Shown here piece after piece: positions 34,958 to 43,431 of a DNA stretch of 62,830 bases; position 1 is the stretch's first letter, and each line of letters opens with the position of its first letter. A program made the translations under genes and the position numbers. The stretch is taken from assembly GCA_017534885.1 (NCBI GenBank), contig JAFXVR010000062.1, positions 1-62,830 of the forward strand, given 5' to 3'. Origin of the DNA: Clostridia bacterium (lineage in GTDB: Bacteria; Bacillota; Clostridia; Christensenellales; Aristaeellaceae). The notes beneath the pieces are model-generated. The model saw nothing but the letters and a program-made list of their open reading frames with translations, was not told where the DNA came from and ran no database searches.

Positions 34958-35659
34958 TCAGGCAGAGCCTTTGCTGAACTGCTCCCAGATGCCGTCCAGC
35001 GCGGGCTGAAAGCCTGTCCAGATGCCGCCCCGGGGCAGGCTCATGAAGGTCATCACTTCATGCCTGGTGGGATGTTCAAAGCTGAGCTTATAACCCCAGA
35101 GGGCGATCTGCTGCCCGGGCACGCCCCGGCCGTAGCGGTTGTCCCCCCAGAGCGGATACCCGGCGTGGGCCATCTGCACCCGAATCTGATGGTTGCGGCC
35201 TGTCTCCAGGCGGATGGCGCAGAGTGTCCGTCCCTCCGCTGAGGCGAGCGGCTGACCGTGGAGGATGGCTTCCTGCGCGCCCCGGCGGGTGGCCTCCACC
35301 ACGCTGACGCGGTTCAGGCGCTCATCCTTGTAGAGGTAGTTGATCAGGGTCAGGGGCTCCCGGAGCAGTCCCTCCGCCACGCAGAGGTACTCCCGGCCCA
35401 GCATGTGCTCCCGGAGCTGCTGAGACAGCCTGGCCGCCGCCTTGCTGGTGCGGGCGAAGACCATCAGGCCGCCCACAGGCCGGTCCAGCCGGTGCACCAG
35501 CCCCAGCCAGGCCTCCCCGGGCTTTTGGTAGCGCACACGGATGTCCTCCTTGAGCAGGGAGAGCAGGTCGGTGTCACCGGTCTGATCCGCCTGGGAGAGC
35601 ATGTTGGGCGGTTTCACGGCCACCAGCACATGGTTGTCCTCATACAGGATGTCAGGCAC
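34958..35659 (-). CDS. RluA-family RNA pseudouridine synthase
   Basis: A 233-residue pseudouridine synthase lacking an S4 domain. The catalytic aspartate lies in the motif VHRLDRPVGG, followed by VFARTSKAA. The second motif, LETGRNHQIRVQMAHAG, and GDNRYG are standard. Target RNA (23S, 16S or tRNA) cannot be inferred. Start codon GTG 35659 follows GGGAGG and overlaps the end of the upstream methyltransferase by 8 bases. Confidence 0.92.
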   Translation of the reverse strand: MPDILYEDNHVLVAVKPPNMLSQADQTGDTDLLSLLKEDIRVRYQKPGEAWLGLVHRLDRPVGGLMVFARTSKAAARLSQQLREHMLGREYLCVAEGLLREPLTLINYLYKDERLNRVSVVEATRRGAQEAILHGQPLASAEGRTLCAIRLETGRNHQIRVQMAHAGYPLWGDNRYGRGVPGQQIALWGYKLSFEHPTRHEVMTFMSLPRGGIWTGFQPALDGIWEQFSKGSA

Positions 35660-36512
35660 GGAACCACCTCCCGCTGGCGCCGCAGGGAAGGACGCCGCCG
35701 CTGGTGACGGGCAGGCCCAGTTCCTCGCTGTCGATCACCCCGCCAAAGCGGGAGGTGACGCACTTTGCGAGGATGTTGCTGAGCACGCTGGCCTGGAAGC
35801 CGGTGGTGTAGCTGTTGATGAGAAAGAAAAGGGGCTCGGGGCTCAGGGCTTCAGCGCAGGTGGACACCAGGCCGAAGAGCTCGTTCTCCAGCTTCCAGAC
35901 CTCGCCGGAAGGCCCGCGGCCATAGCTGGGGGGATCCATCAGGATGCCGTCGTACAGGCTGCCCCGGCGAATCTCCCGCTGGACAAAGCGGAGGGCGTCC
36001 TCCACGATAAAGCGGAAGGAGGTCTCCTTCAGCCCGGAGAGCTCCCGGTTTTCCTTGGCCCAGAGCACCATGCCCTTGGCCGCGTCCACATGGGTGACAT
36101 GGGCTCCGGCTGAGGCGCAGGCCAGGCTGGCCCCGCCGGTGTAGGCGAAGAGATTCAGCACCCGGACAGGGCGTCCGGCGCCGCGGATCAGGCCGTCCAT
36201 CCAGTCCCAGTTGGCGGCCTGCTCCGGGAAAAGCCCCGTGTGCTTGAAGCCTGTGGGCCGTACCCAGAAGCGCAGATCCCGGTATTGGACAGCCCATCTG
36301 TCCGGGAGAGAGCGGCGGAATTCCCAGTCGCCGCCGCCCCGCTCGGAGCGGTGATAGACCGCGTCGGCCAGCCGCCATTTTTCCGGCTCGGAGCGGGGCC
36401 AGATCACCTGCGGATCAGGGCGCTGCAGGGTGATATCGCCCCAGCGCTCCAGCTTTTCTCCGCCGCCTGTGTCCAGCACCTCATAGTCCTTCCAGCCCTC
36501 GGCGAGAAACAT
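35652..36512 (-). CDS. Class I SAM-dependent methyltransferase, rRNA RlmI/RlmK-like
   Basis: A 286-residue methyltransferase with the RlmI/K-type core: HTGLFPEQAANWDWM, motif I NLFAYTGGASLA, an HVDAAKG acidic strand, and the target-base motif DPPSYGRG. The N-terminal PUA domain of RlmI is missing; instead there is a beta-rich segment (about 1-90). A cytosine or other base in large-subunit rRNA is the likely target, but this is inferred from homologues. It overlaps the pseudouridine synthase gene, so the two RNA-modifying enzymes are co-translated. Confidence 0.85.
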   Translation of the reverse strand: MFLAEGWKDYEVLDTGGGEKLERWGDITLQRPDPQVIWPRSEPEKWRLADAVYHRSERGGGDWEFRRSLPDRWAVQYRDLRFWVRPTGFKHTGLFPEQAANWDWMDGLIRGAGRPVRVLNLFAYTGGASLACASAGAHVTHVDAAKGMVLWAKENRELSGLKETSFRFIVEDALRFVQREIRRGSLYDGILMDPPSYGRGPSGEVWKLENELFGLVSTCAEALSPEPLFFLINSYTTGFQASVLSNILAKCVTSRFGGVIDSEELGLPVTSGGVLPCGASGRWFRA

Positions 36513-36561
36513 TCGCGGTCACCTCCGTTCCGGATCAGGCTGATTGGTCAAATCAGCGGAA

Positions 36562-37869
36562 TCAGTCATTGTCGTCCCCGAAAAACCTCGGCAGGATGTC
36601 GTCGTGCATGTCCAGCATGCGTTCCACGGCCTCCTGCAGATAGAGCCGGTCCAATCCCTCCAGCTCAGGCGCGGTTTCCACCCACTCGCGGATATCGCTC
36701 CGGCTGCCATAGGCGGCGTGCGCGGCCAGCCGGGAAGCATCATCCGCCTCCAGGCAGAGATCCCGCAAATCCCCGGGCAGGGTCAGCGCCTGGGGGGATT
36801 CGGTATCCAGACGCGCCTCGATCACCGCGCTGTCGGGCAGGCCGGCGAGAGCGCCCCGGTTCAGTCGCGAAACGCCCTCCATGCGCAGAGAAGAGCGGTT
36901 GAGCAGCGCCAGCGCCAGCTGCACGGGCCGCGTCGCGGGCGCCCTTGACAGCAGCAGCATCTGCGCCATCTGGCCTTCCGCGTCGCCCAGGCGGTTTTCC
37001 GCGGCCCTGTTCATCCACAGGATGCGCTCCTTGCGCCGCTCGACGGTTTCGCCGAAGGCTGGATCGGGATCGGGGCTGTAATCTTCCTGCTGGGGCATGC
37101 GCTCGGCGTGGCTTGTCACCGTGCCCACGGGCACCGCGCCGTACAGCTTCAGCCAGCGCTTCGTCAGCTGACCCAGCTTTCCGCTCTCCGCCGCCTGGCC
37201 CACGGCGGGCAGCAGGTCTTCCCCGGTCTGCCTGTCACTGAGGGACAGCAGCCAGGAAAAGCCCGGCAGGCCAGCCATGCCAGCCTCCGCCTCACGGCCC
37301 TCCAGCCCGGCGAGCTTCATCAGAGCGGGGAGACCGTTGGGGCCCTGCAGGGGGCTGGGACCCAGGCCGTAACAGCGGAAATCGGCTTCTTCAAAGAGCC
37401 GCACCGTGGTGGAGAGGGGCTGGCCGAGGGTGATGACCAGCGCGCCCGGCGCGGCCTCCCGGAGGACGTCCGTCACGTCCAGCACGGCGCTGCCCTGGCG
37501 GAGACTGTGCATCAGCCCGCCGATGCCCGCGTTGACCCGCGCCTGGTCTGTCAGCCCGGCGTCGCCCTCCTCCACCCCGGAGAGGGCTTCCCGGTCCTGG
37601 CGGAAGCGGCTGGCGGGCATGACGTCTCCCGCGTAAATCACGCAGTCCGCGCCGGACAGGGCCTCGCGGCGGTCACGGGTGACGAGGACGCCGCCGCCCA
37701 ATCCCGCCTTGTCCAGGCAGGTCTCCGTATACCGGCGAAGGAGGTCCGCCATGGCCTCGTTGCGCTCCTCGATGGCGATGTCCGCCGGCTGTCTGGCGGA
37801 GAAGAGCAGATCCGCCAGCAGGGAAGGGAGCAGGGAAGGGATATCCTGACCGATCAGTGAGATCTTCAT
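36562..37869 (-). CDS. GH4-like protein with degenerate cofactor and metal sites
   Basis: A 435-residue protein whose layout follows glycoside hydrolase family 4 (NAD- and metal-dependent glucosidases/galactosidases): N-terminal Rossmann start MKISLIG, DRREALSGADCVI, the GIGGLMHSLR segment, and a C-terminal half of family length. Key motifs have changed. The Gly-rich NAD loop reads GQDIPS, the NPM region reads GQPLS (149-153), the metal-binding Cys-His-Ser is replaced by GPSP (170-173), and the Asn-His before Trp reads LPGFSW (201-206). If the alignment is right, NAD and metal binding are lost. ATG 37869 follows AAAGGAA. The gene has its own strong promoter, so it is probably expressed; possible roles are binding or regulation. 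Confidence 0.65.
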   Translation of the reverse strand: MKISLIGQDIPSLLPSLLADLLFSARQPADIAIEERNEAMADLLRRYTETCLDKAGLGGGVLVTRDRREALSGADCVIYAGDVMPASRFRQDREALSGVEEGDAGLTDQARVNAGIGGLMHSLRQGSAVLDVTDVLREAAPGALVITLGQPLSTTVRLFEEADFRCYGLGPSPLQGPNGLPALMKLAGLEGREAEAGMAGLPGFSWLLSLSDRQTGEDLLPAVGQAAESGKLGQLTKRWLKLYGAVPVGTVTSHAERMPQQEDYSPDPDPAFGETVERRKERILWMNRAAENRLGDAEGQMAQMLLLSRAPATRPVQLALALLNRSSLRMEGVSRLNRGALAGLPDSAVIEARLDTESPQALTLPGDLRDLCLEADDASRLAAHAAYGSRSDIREWVETAPELEGLDRLYLQEAVERMLDMHDDILPRFFGDDND

Positions 37870-37944
37870 AGCGTTTCCTTTAACATGGCATGCGGTGGAA
37901 TGTGCGGGTGATACGGGGTGAAGGGCTTCCCGCTTACTTTGCTG

Positions 37945-37973
37945 ATTATACCAAACCCTTCCATTTCTTGCAA
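37945..37973 (-). promoter_or_regulatory. Promoter of the GH4-like gene
   Basis: On the minus strand, TTGCAA (37968-37973), 17-base spacer, TATAAT (37945-37950), with TGG (extended -10). Confidence 0.75.
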
Positions 37974-37990
37974 GTCTCCCGAACGCAAGC

Positions 37991-38013
37991 AAAAAACAGG
38001 CCGGGCGGCCTGT
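37991..38013 (-). terminator. Terminator of the tryptophan T-box operon
   Basis: On the minus strand ACAGGCC and GGCCTGT (37996-38013) pair around a four-base GC loop, followed by six Ts (37991-37996). It marks the end of a transcript that begins near 45300. Confidence 0.88.
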
Positions 38014-38064
38014 CTGAAAGGGAGGGGGGAGGAGACGGGCAAAGCCTCTCCTCCCCGGCACGGG

Positions 38065-39300
38065 TCAGTCGAAGCGCTCGTCGAAGACGCGCTTGCTCTT
38101 CTTCTCGCTGCGGGGCAGGATGCCCAGCTCCACCACCTTGACCAGGGGGCTGAAGCCGATGCGGGACTTCACCCGCTCGGTCACGCGGCGGGCCATGTCG
38201 GCGAAGTCCACGGAGCCGTTGGTCTCCACATAGATGCGCATGGTGTCGCGGCCGTCCAGGTGGGAGATGTGGATCTGGTATTCGCTGGACAGCTCGGGGA
38301 AGGAGGCCAGCACTTCCTCGATCTGCTTCGGGAAGACGTTGACGCCCTTGATCTTCATCATGTCGTCGCTGCGGCCCGCGATCACGTCGATGCGGGGATG
38401 ACGGCGCCCGCAGGGGCATTCGCCGGGAATGATGCGGCTCAGGTCATGGGTGCGGAAGCGGATCAGCGGCGCGCCCTCCTTGACCAGGGTGGTCAGCACG
38501 ATCTCGCCCCACTCGCCGTCGGGCACGTTCTTGCCGGTCTCCGGGTCGATGATTTCCACATAGACATAGTCATCCCAGATATGCATGCCGGTGTCATAGG
38601 AGCAGTTGATGCCGATGCCCGGGCCGTAGATCTCGGTCAGGCCGTAAATGTCGTACAGCTCGATGCCCAGCTCATTGTGGATGCGGCTGCGCATCTTCTC
38701 GCCCCAGCGCTCAGAGCCGATGACGCCCTTCTTCAGGTGAATCTGATCCTTGATGCCCCGGCGCTCGATTTCCTCGGCCAGCAGCAGGGCGTAGGAGGAG
38801 GTGGCGCAGAGGACGGTAGTCTTCAGGTCGATCATCATCTGCAGCTGCTTGTCCGTGTTGCCGGGGCCCATAGGCACCGCCATGGCGCCCAGACGCTCGC
38901 AGCCGGCCTGGAAGCCGATGCCGGCCGTCCACAGGCCATAGCCGGGGGTGATGTGGATGCGGTCCTTGTTGGTGATGCCCGCGGTCTCAAAGCAGCGGGC
39001 GAACATGATGGCCCAGTCTTCCACGTCCTTTTTGGTATAGGGGATGATGACAGGCGCGCCGGTGGTGCCGGAGGAGGAATGGATGCGCACGACCTCCTCC
39101 TCGGGCACGGCCATCAGGCCCAGGGGATAGGCGTCGCGCAGGTCCTGCTTCTGGGAGAAGGGCAGGGCTTCAAACTCCTCGACGGTGCGCACACCGTCAA
39201 TGCCGGCCTCCCTGAGCTTGTTGCCGTAGAAGTTGTTGGATGCCCGCAGACGCTTGATCTGGCGGTCGACCTGCTTCAGCTGAGTTTCAGAGATACGCAT
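38065..39300 (-). CDS. paaK: Phenylacetate-CoA ligase (aryl-acetate CoA ligase)
   Basis: A 411-residue adenylating enzyme of the PaaK family (ATP + arylacetate + CoA to arylacetyl-CoA). The ATP-binding loop is SSSGTTGAPV; other motifs are YGLTEIYGPG, DPETGK-type strand and RSDDMMKIKGVNVFPKQIE near the mobile C-terminal domain. Length is slightly under the aerobic type, as in anaerobe and archaeal homologues. It lies three bases after the fused IorAB gene and is the last gene of the T-box operon. IorAB makes or uses arylacetyl-CoA, so the two act on the same intermediate; with a tryptophan-regulated operon, indoleacetate is the likely acid (inference). Confidence 0.92.
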   Translation of the reverse strand: MRISETQLKQVDRQIKRLRASNNFYGNKLREAGIDGVRTVEEFEALPFSQKQDLRDAYPLGLMAVPEEEVVRIHSSSGTTGAPVIIPYTKKDVEDWAIMFARCFETAGITNKDRIHITPGYGLWTAGIGFQAGCERLGAMAVPMGPGNTDKQLQMMIDLKTTVLCATSSYALLLAEEIERRGIKDQIHLKKGVIGSERWGEKMRSRIHNELGIELYDIYGLTEIYGPGIGINCSYDTGMHIWDDYVYVEIIDPETGKNVPDGEWGEIVLTTLVKEGAPLIRFRTHDLSRIIPGECPCGRRHPRIDVIAGRSDDMMKIKGVNVFPKQIEEVLASFPELSSEYQIHISHLDGRDTMRIYVETNGSVDFADMARRVTERVKSRIGFSPLVKVVELGILPRSEKKSKRVFDERFD

Positions 39301-39303
39301 GAT

Positions 39304-41841
39304 TTATTCCTCCATTTCATAGATCGTGATGCATTCGGGATTCCGGTATTCAATGGCTTTGAAATTCAGCTCGTGGAGCTTAGGGGGCAGAACGGCCTCG
39401 AGGGCGGCGCGGAGCTGCGAACGGTCAAAGCCCAGCGCCCCGGTATCCGCCGCGGCGGAGAGCAGGAGCACGTTGAGCACCCGGTCGCTGCCCAGTTCTT
39501 TCAGGGCGCGGTCGGTGTCCACCAGCACCAGCCTCCCGGCGCGCTCCTTCAGGGTGGCGAGCATCCGCTCCAGATCGTAGGGTGTGCCGCCGATCATGGC
39601 GCTGACGGGCAGGATGGGCCGGATGGCGGTGACCACCGTGCCACCCTTCTTCAGCCAGGGCAGCATGCGCACAGCTTCAGCGGGCTCAAAGCCGAGGATG
39701 CAGTCCGCCTGGCCCGGGGCGATCAGCGGGGCGTGGAGGCCTTCGCCCACCCGGACGTGGCTGAAGACCGAGCCGCCGCGCTGGGCCATGCCGATGGTCT
39801 CCGCCGTGCGGATGGGGAGGCCGGCCTGCATGGCCGCCGCCGCGATCAGCTTGGAGGCGAGGATGGTGCCCTGTCCGCCCACGCCGCTCAGGATCAGGTT
39901 CCGCTGACCGAAAACCGCGGCGTCCACCGGCCGGGTGACGCGCACCGTGGCTGCCGCTGAGCCCGAGTGGCCGGTCTTGCCCGCCTTCACGGAGGCCAGC
40001 AGCGGCGCGGGATCCTGGGCTTCGCCGCCGGAGATGGCGCCCACGGGGCAGACCTGCTGGCAGAGGGTGCAGCCGGTGCACAGGGTTTCATCGATGCAGG
40101 CCTTGCCGTCCTTCAGGATAACGCCCGGGCAGCCCAGCTCATTCACACAGCGGCGGCAGCCCACGCATTTCGCGGTGTCCACGTGCGCCTTCGCGCCCCG
40201 GGGGCGGCACTTCACAATGCAGGGATAGCGGAAGATGATGGCCTTCAGCCCGGGCTCATCCGCCACGCGGCGCACGGTTTCGACGGCCTGCTTCAGTTCA
40301 AGCGGGTTGACGGTTTCGACTGTCTGTACGCCGATGCCACGCAGCACCTTCTCCATGTCCACCGCGTCCACCGCATCGCCCATCATGGTCTGGCCGGTGC
40401 CGGGATGGGGCTGATGCCCGGTCATGGCGGTGGTGGAGTTGTCGAGGATCACCAGGGTCATGTCCGCCTGATTGTAATAGCCGTTCACCGCGCCGGTGAT
40501 GCCCGAGGCGAAGAAGGTGGAATCCCCCACAAAGGCGAAGGCCCGGGTATCCGGCTCCACCCGTGTCACGCCCTGGGCGATGTTCACGCCCGCGCCCATG
40601 CACAGGCAGGTGTCGCACATGTCGAGGGGCTTGGCGTTGCCCAGGGTGTAGCAGCCGATGTCCCCGCAGAAGATGGTCTTGCGGCCCTTCATGGCCTGCT
40701 TCACCGCGTAGAAGGAGGCGCGGTGGGGGCAGCCGGCGCAGAGCACGGGCGGACGGACGGGGAGGGGCGGCAGGGAGGAGGCCTCAGCGGCGGCGGGGGC
40801 GGCGCTGTCCGGCAGCCCCATGAGCCGGCGGACAGCGGCGCGCACTTCTGCCAGGGTGTTCTCACCGGAAGGCTTGATGGCGCCGTCCCGCTTGCCGTGC
40901 ACCTTCACCTGAAGCCCTCTCCGGCCGATCAGGTCGTGCAGGGCCCGCTCCAGCACCGGGTCAAGCTCCTCCACGCACAGCACCTCGTCCAGGCCGTCGA
41001 GGAAGCGCAGGGCCAGCGTCTCCGGGAAGGGGAAGGGCGTGCCCACCTTCAGCAGGCGGGGCTGACGCTCCTCCGGCAGGCTGTCCAGCACATAGTTCCA
41101 GTTGATGCCGTGGGAGACGATGCCCACCTTGCGGGGCTGTTCCCCCTGCTCCGGCACGAGCTGATTGCCCTCATAGCCGGAGAGAATCTCCGTCAGCGCC
41201 TGGTTGCGCGCCTCCATCTTCGCGTGGTTGACCACGGAGAGGCGGGGGAAGATGACCCAGCGGGAGGAATCCTTGACAAAGCCCTCAGCCGCCCGGCTTT
41301 CCCACTCCTCCTCGTCCTTCACGCTGACGTTGGCGTAGGCGTGGTCGATGCGGGTGGTGGGGCGCAGCAGGACGGGCGTGTGGTATTCCTCGGAGAGGCG
41401 GAAGGCGTCGCCCACCATGCGGTAGGCCTCCTCCACCGAGGAGGGGTCGAACACCGGCAGCTTCGAGTACTGGGCAAAGGTGCGGGTGTCCTGCTCGGTC
41501 TGGGAGGAGATGGGGCCGGGATCGTCCGCCACCAGCACCACCATGCCGCCCTTCACGCCGATGTAGGCCAGGCTCATCAGCGGATCGGAGGCCACGTTCA
41601 GGCCCACCTGCTTCATGGTCACCAGCGCCCGCGCCCCGGCGTATGCGGCTCCCGCGGCTACCTCCAGCCCGGCCTTTTCGTTGACCGACCACTCCACGTA
41701 CACCCGGTCGCTCCGGCGGCGGGCAATGGTCTCCAGCACCTCGGTGGAAGGCGTGCCCGGATATCCCGCGACCACCTGCACCCCGGCGGCTAACGCACCC
41801 AGGGCGATGGCCTCATTGCCCATCAGAAATTCGCTGTGCAT
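39304..41841 (-). CDS. iorA: Indolepyruvate ferredoxin oxidoreductase, alpha and beta subunits fused
   Basis: An 845-residue protein joining IorA and IorB, normally two proteins. Residues 1-370 are the pyrimidine-binding and hinge domains (GNEAIALGALAAG, GYPGTPSTE). About 370-545 is the thiamine diphosphate domain (CAGCPHR, GDIGCYTLG, GDSTFF with LDNSTTAMTG). About 555-602 holds two ferredoxin-like clusters (CVGCRRC-N4-CP and CTGCTLCQQVCP). A linker leads to the IorB domain from about 643 (LSGVGGQGTILASKL, GMAQRGG). It interconverts arylpyruvates and arylacetyl-CoA with ferredoxin and CO2, reversibly. ATG 41841 has GGAGGAAG upstream, 22 bases after ecfT with no terminator between, so it belongs to the tryptophan T-box transcript. 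Confidence 0.93.
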   Translation of the reverse strand: MHSEFLMGNEAIALGALAAGVQVVAGYPGTPSTEVLETIARRRSDRVYVEWSVNEKAGLEVAAGAAYAGARALVTMKQVGLNVASDPLMSLAYIGVKGGMVVLVADDPGPISSQTEQDTRTFAQYSKLPVFDPSSVEEAYRMVGDAFRLSEEYHTPVLLRPTTRIDHAYANVSVKDEEEWESRAAEGFVKDSSRWVIFPRLSVVNHAKMEARNQALTEILSGYEGNQLVPEQGEQPRKVGIVSHGINWNYVLDSLPEERQPRLLKVGTPFPFPETLALRFLDGLDEVLCVEELDPVLERALHDLIGRRGLQVKVHGKRDGAIKPSGENTLAEVRAAVRRLMGLPDSAAPAAAEASSLPPLPVRPPVLCAGCPHRASFYAVKQAMKGRKTIFCGDIGCYTLGNAKPLDMCDTCLCMGAGVNIAQGVTRVEPDTRAFAFVGDSTFFASGITGAVNGYYNQADMTLVILDNSTTAMTGHQPHPGTGQTMMGDAVDAVDMEKVLRGIGVQTVETVNPLELKQAVETVRRVADEPGLKAIIFRYPCIVKCRPRGAKAHVDTAKCVGCRRCVNELGCPGVILKDGKACIDETLCTGCTLCQQVCPVGAISGGEAQDPAPLLASVKAGKTGHSGSAAATVRVTRPVDAAVFGQRNLILSGVGGQGTILASKLIAAAAMQAGLPIRTAETIGMAQRGGSVFSHVRVGEGLHAPLIAPGQADCILGFEPAEAVRMLPWLKKGGTVVTAIRPILPVSAMIGGTPYDLERMLATLKERAGRLVLVDTDRALKELGSDRVLNVLLLSAAADTGALGFDRSQLRAALEAVLPPKLHELNFKAIEYRNPECITIYEMEE

Positions 41842-41863
41842 TGTCTTCCTCCATATCGGCTCT

Positions 41864-42628
41864 TTATCGATTCAGCAGGACGGCGGCGGCAATCAGGACA
41901 GCCCCCAGCAGCAGGGCGGCTGCGTCCGCCGCGTGCATGTGGGGCACCTTGTAGGTGCTGGCGCGGGTGCGCAGGTTGAAGCCCCGGAGCTCCACCGCGA
42001 TGGCTTCCTGCTCGGTTTTCTTCACGGATGAAACCAGGAGCGGCACGCTCATGGGGATCATCAGCTTGATCTTTTTGATGGGATTGCGGGTATCCAGGGA
42101 AACGCCCCGGGCGATCTGCGCCTCGGTGATGGCCTGCATGTCATTGAAGAACACGGGGATGAAATGCAGGGCGGTGGTCACGGTGAAGGCGTACTGGTAG
42201 GGGAGATGCCAGTGGACCACCAGCGCGTTGCTCAGGTCGGTCAGGCGGGTGACCGTGAGCATCAGGCTCAGCGGAAGGGTGGCGTCCAGCAGACGCAGAA
42301 TGACCATGTAGGCTGTCCTGACGCCGTAATCGGTGATGTGGATGCCGATGAAGCTGAAGTAGGGTTCGCCCTGCTGGATGAAGAGCACCTGCAGGATGAA
42401 CATGAACACGCAGGCCTTGCTGAGACCCTTGAGCATGCGCAGGGCCTGGGCGGTCACGCCGCCGATGAAGGCGAACAGCAGGTTCAGCGCCAGGAGCCCC
42501 AGCAGGAAGATCTCGCTGTCGCTGATGAAGGCGGCGATGCAGATCATCAGGGAAATCAGCAGCTTGGTGCGGGGATCCAGCCGGTGAAGGATGGTGTTGC
42601 CGGGCACGTAGTCCAGTACGCCTCTCAT
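41864..42628 (-). CDS. ecfT: ECF transporter membrane-coupling subunit EcfT
   Basis: A 254-residue T component: about five membrane helices and the two Ala-Arg-Gly-type coupling motifs that dock on the ATPases, here ARGVS near residue 175 and ELRGFN near 212. It starts at ATG 42628, overlapping the stop of ecfA2. With the two ATPases and the S component upstream it completes a self-contained (group I-like) ECF importer. Confidence 0.92.
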   Translation of the reverse strand: MRGVLDYVPGNTILHRLDPRTKLLISLMICIAAFISDSEIFLLGLLALNLLFAFIGGVTAQALRMLKGLSKACVFMFILQVLFIQQGEPYFSFIGIHITDYGVRTAYMVILRLLDATLPLSLMLTVTRLTDLSNALVVHWHLPYQYAFTVTTALHFIPVFFNDMQAITEAQIARGVSLDTRNPIKKIKLMIPMSVPLLVSSVKKTEQEAIAVELRGFNLRTRASTYKVPHMHAADAAALLLGAVLIAAAVLLNR

Positions 42629-43431
42629 GCCTTTGCCCCCTTTCCGGCAATGGCCTTCGCCATCCCGTCCACATCGGATATGTTCTCGTATCCCTCGCCA
42701 AGGCGCAGAGAAAGGTCGACGATCTGCGGGGGCAGGAGGGAAGCGGCGTCGAGAATTTCACGGTTCCGGAATACTGCGGCCGTGCTCCCCGAAGCGATCA
42801 GCCGGCCGGCGCTCATCACGAGCACCTCGTCGGCGTAATCCTGCACAATCTCCATGTCGTGGCAGACCATGGCCACAGTGGTGCCGTTCCGGTTGAGGGA
42901 GCGGACATAATCCATGATTTCGGTGCACTCCCGGTAATCCAGGCCGGTGGTGGGCTCGTCCAGGATCAGCAGCTCGGGCTTGTGCACCATGGCGGTGGCC
43001 ATCGCCACCCTCTGGCGCTCGCCGCGGCTGAGCACCATGGGGTCGTCATCGGGGTTCAGGCACAGGGCCGCGAGCACTTCCTCACAGCAGGCCGCCTGCC
43101 TGTCCCTGTCCGGAACGGTGAACTGGAGGCTGAACAGCAGCTCTTCGCGCACAGTGTTCTTGCAGATCTGCCGGTCCGGGTTCTGGAACAGGAAGCCGAT
43201 GCGGGCGGCCAGCTGGCTCACCTTCATCCCGGCCATGTCCTGCTCTTCGAGGAACACGCGCCCGGAGGAGGGTCGGATCAGGCCGCGCATGAGCTTACTG
43301 ACGGTGCTCTTGCCCGCGCCGTTTGCGCCAATGATGGCGGTGATGCAGGCTTTCTTGAGAGTAAAGGAAATGTGCTGCACGGTGCCGCCCTTGTCGTTAT
43401 AACCGAAGGAGACGTCGTCGAAACGGATCAT
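42625..43431 (-). CDS. ecfA2: ECF transporter ATPase EcfA2-type
   Basis: A 268-residue ATP-binding subunit. Walker A GANGAGKST, Q-loop FLFQNPDRQI, signature LSRGERQRVA and Walker B LLILDEPTTGLD are intact, with the switch His in VCHDME. The signature is LSRGE rather than LSGGQ, a common variant in one member of ECF ATPase pairs. It overlaps both neighbours by 4 bases, so the A1, A2 and T subunits are made by coupled translation. It pairs with EcfA1 to drive import. Confidence 0.92.
   Translation of the reverse strand: MIRFDDVSFGYNDKGGTVQHISFTLKKACITAIIGANGAGKSTVSKLMRGLIRPSSGRVFLEEQDMAGMKVSQLAARIGFLFQNPDRQICKNTVREELLFSLQFTVPDRDRQAACCEEVLAALCLNPDDDPMVLSRGERQRVAMATAMVHKPELLILDEPTTGLDYRECTEIMDYVRSLNRNGTTVAMVCHDMEIVQDYADEVLVMSAGRLIASGSTAAVFRNREILDAASLLPPQIVDLSLRLGEGYENISDVDGMAKAIAGKGAKA

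Noticed and set aside
37918..41793. Two long plus-strand frames opposite paaK and iorAB
   Set aside because: Low-complexity His/Ala/Gly/Asp-rich translations, no start signals, and complete overlap with well-conserved enzymes.
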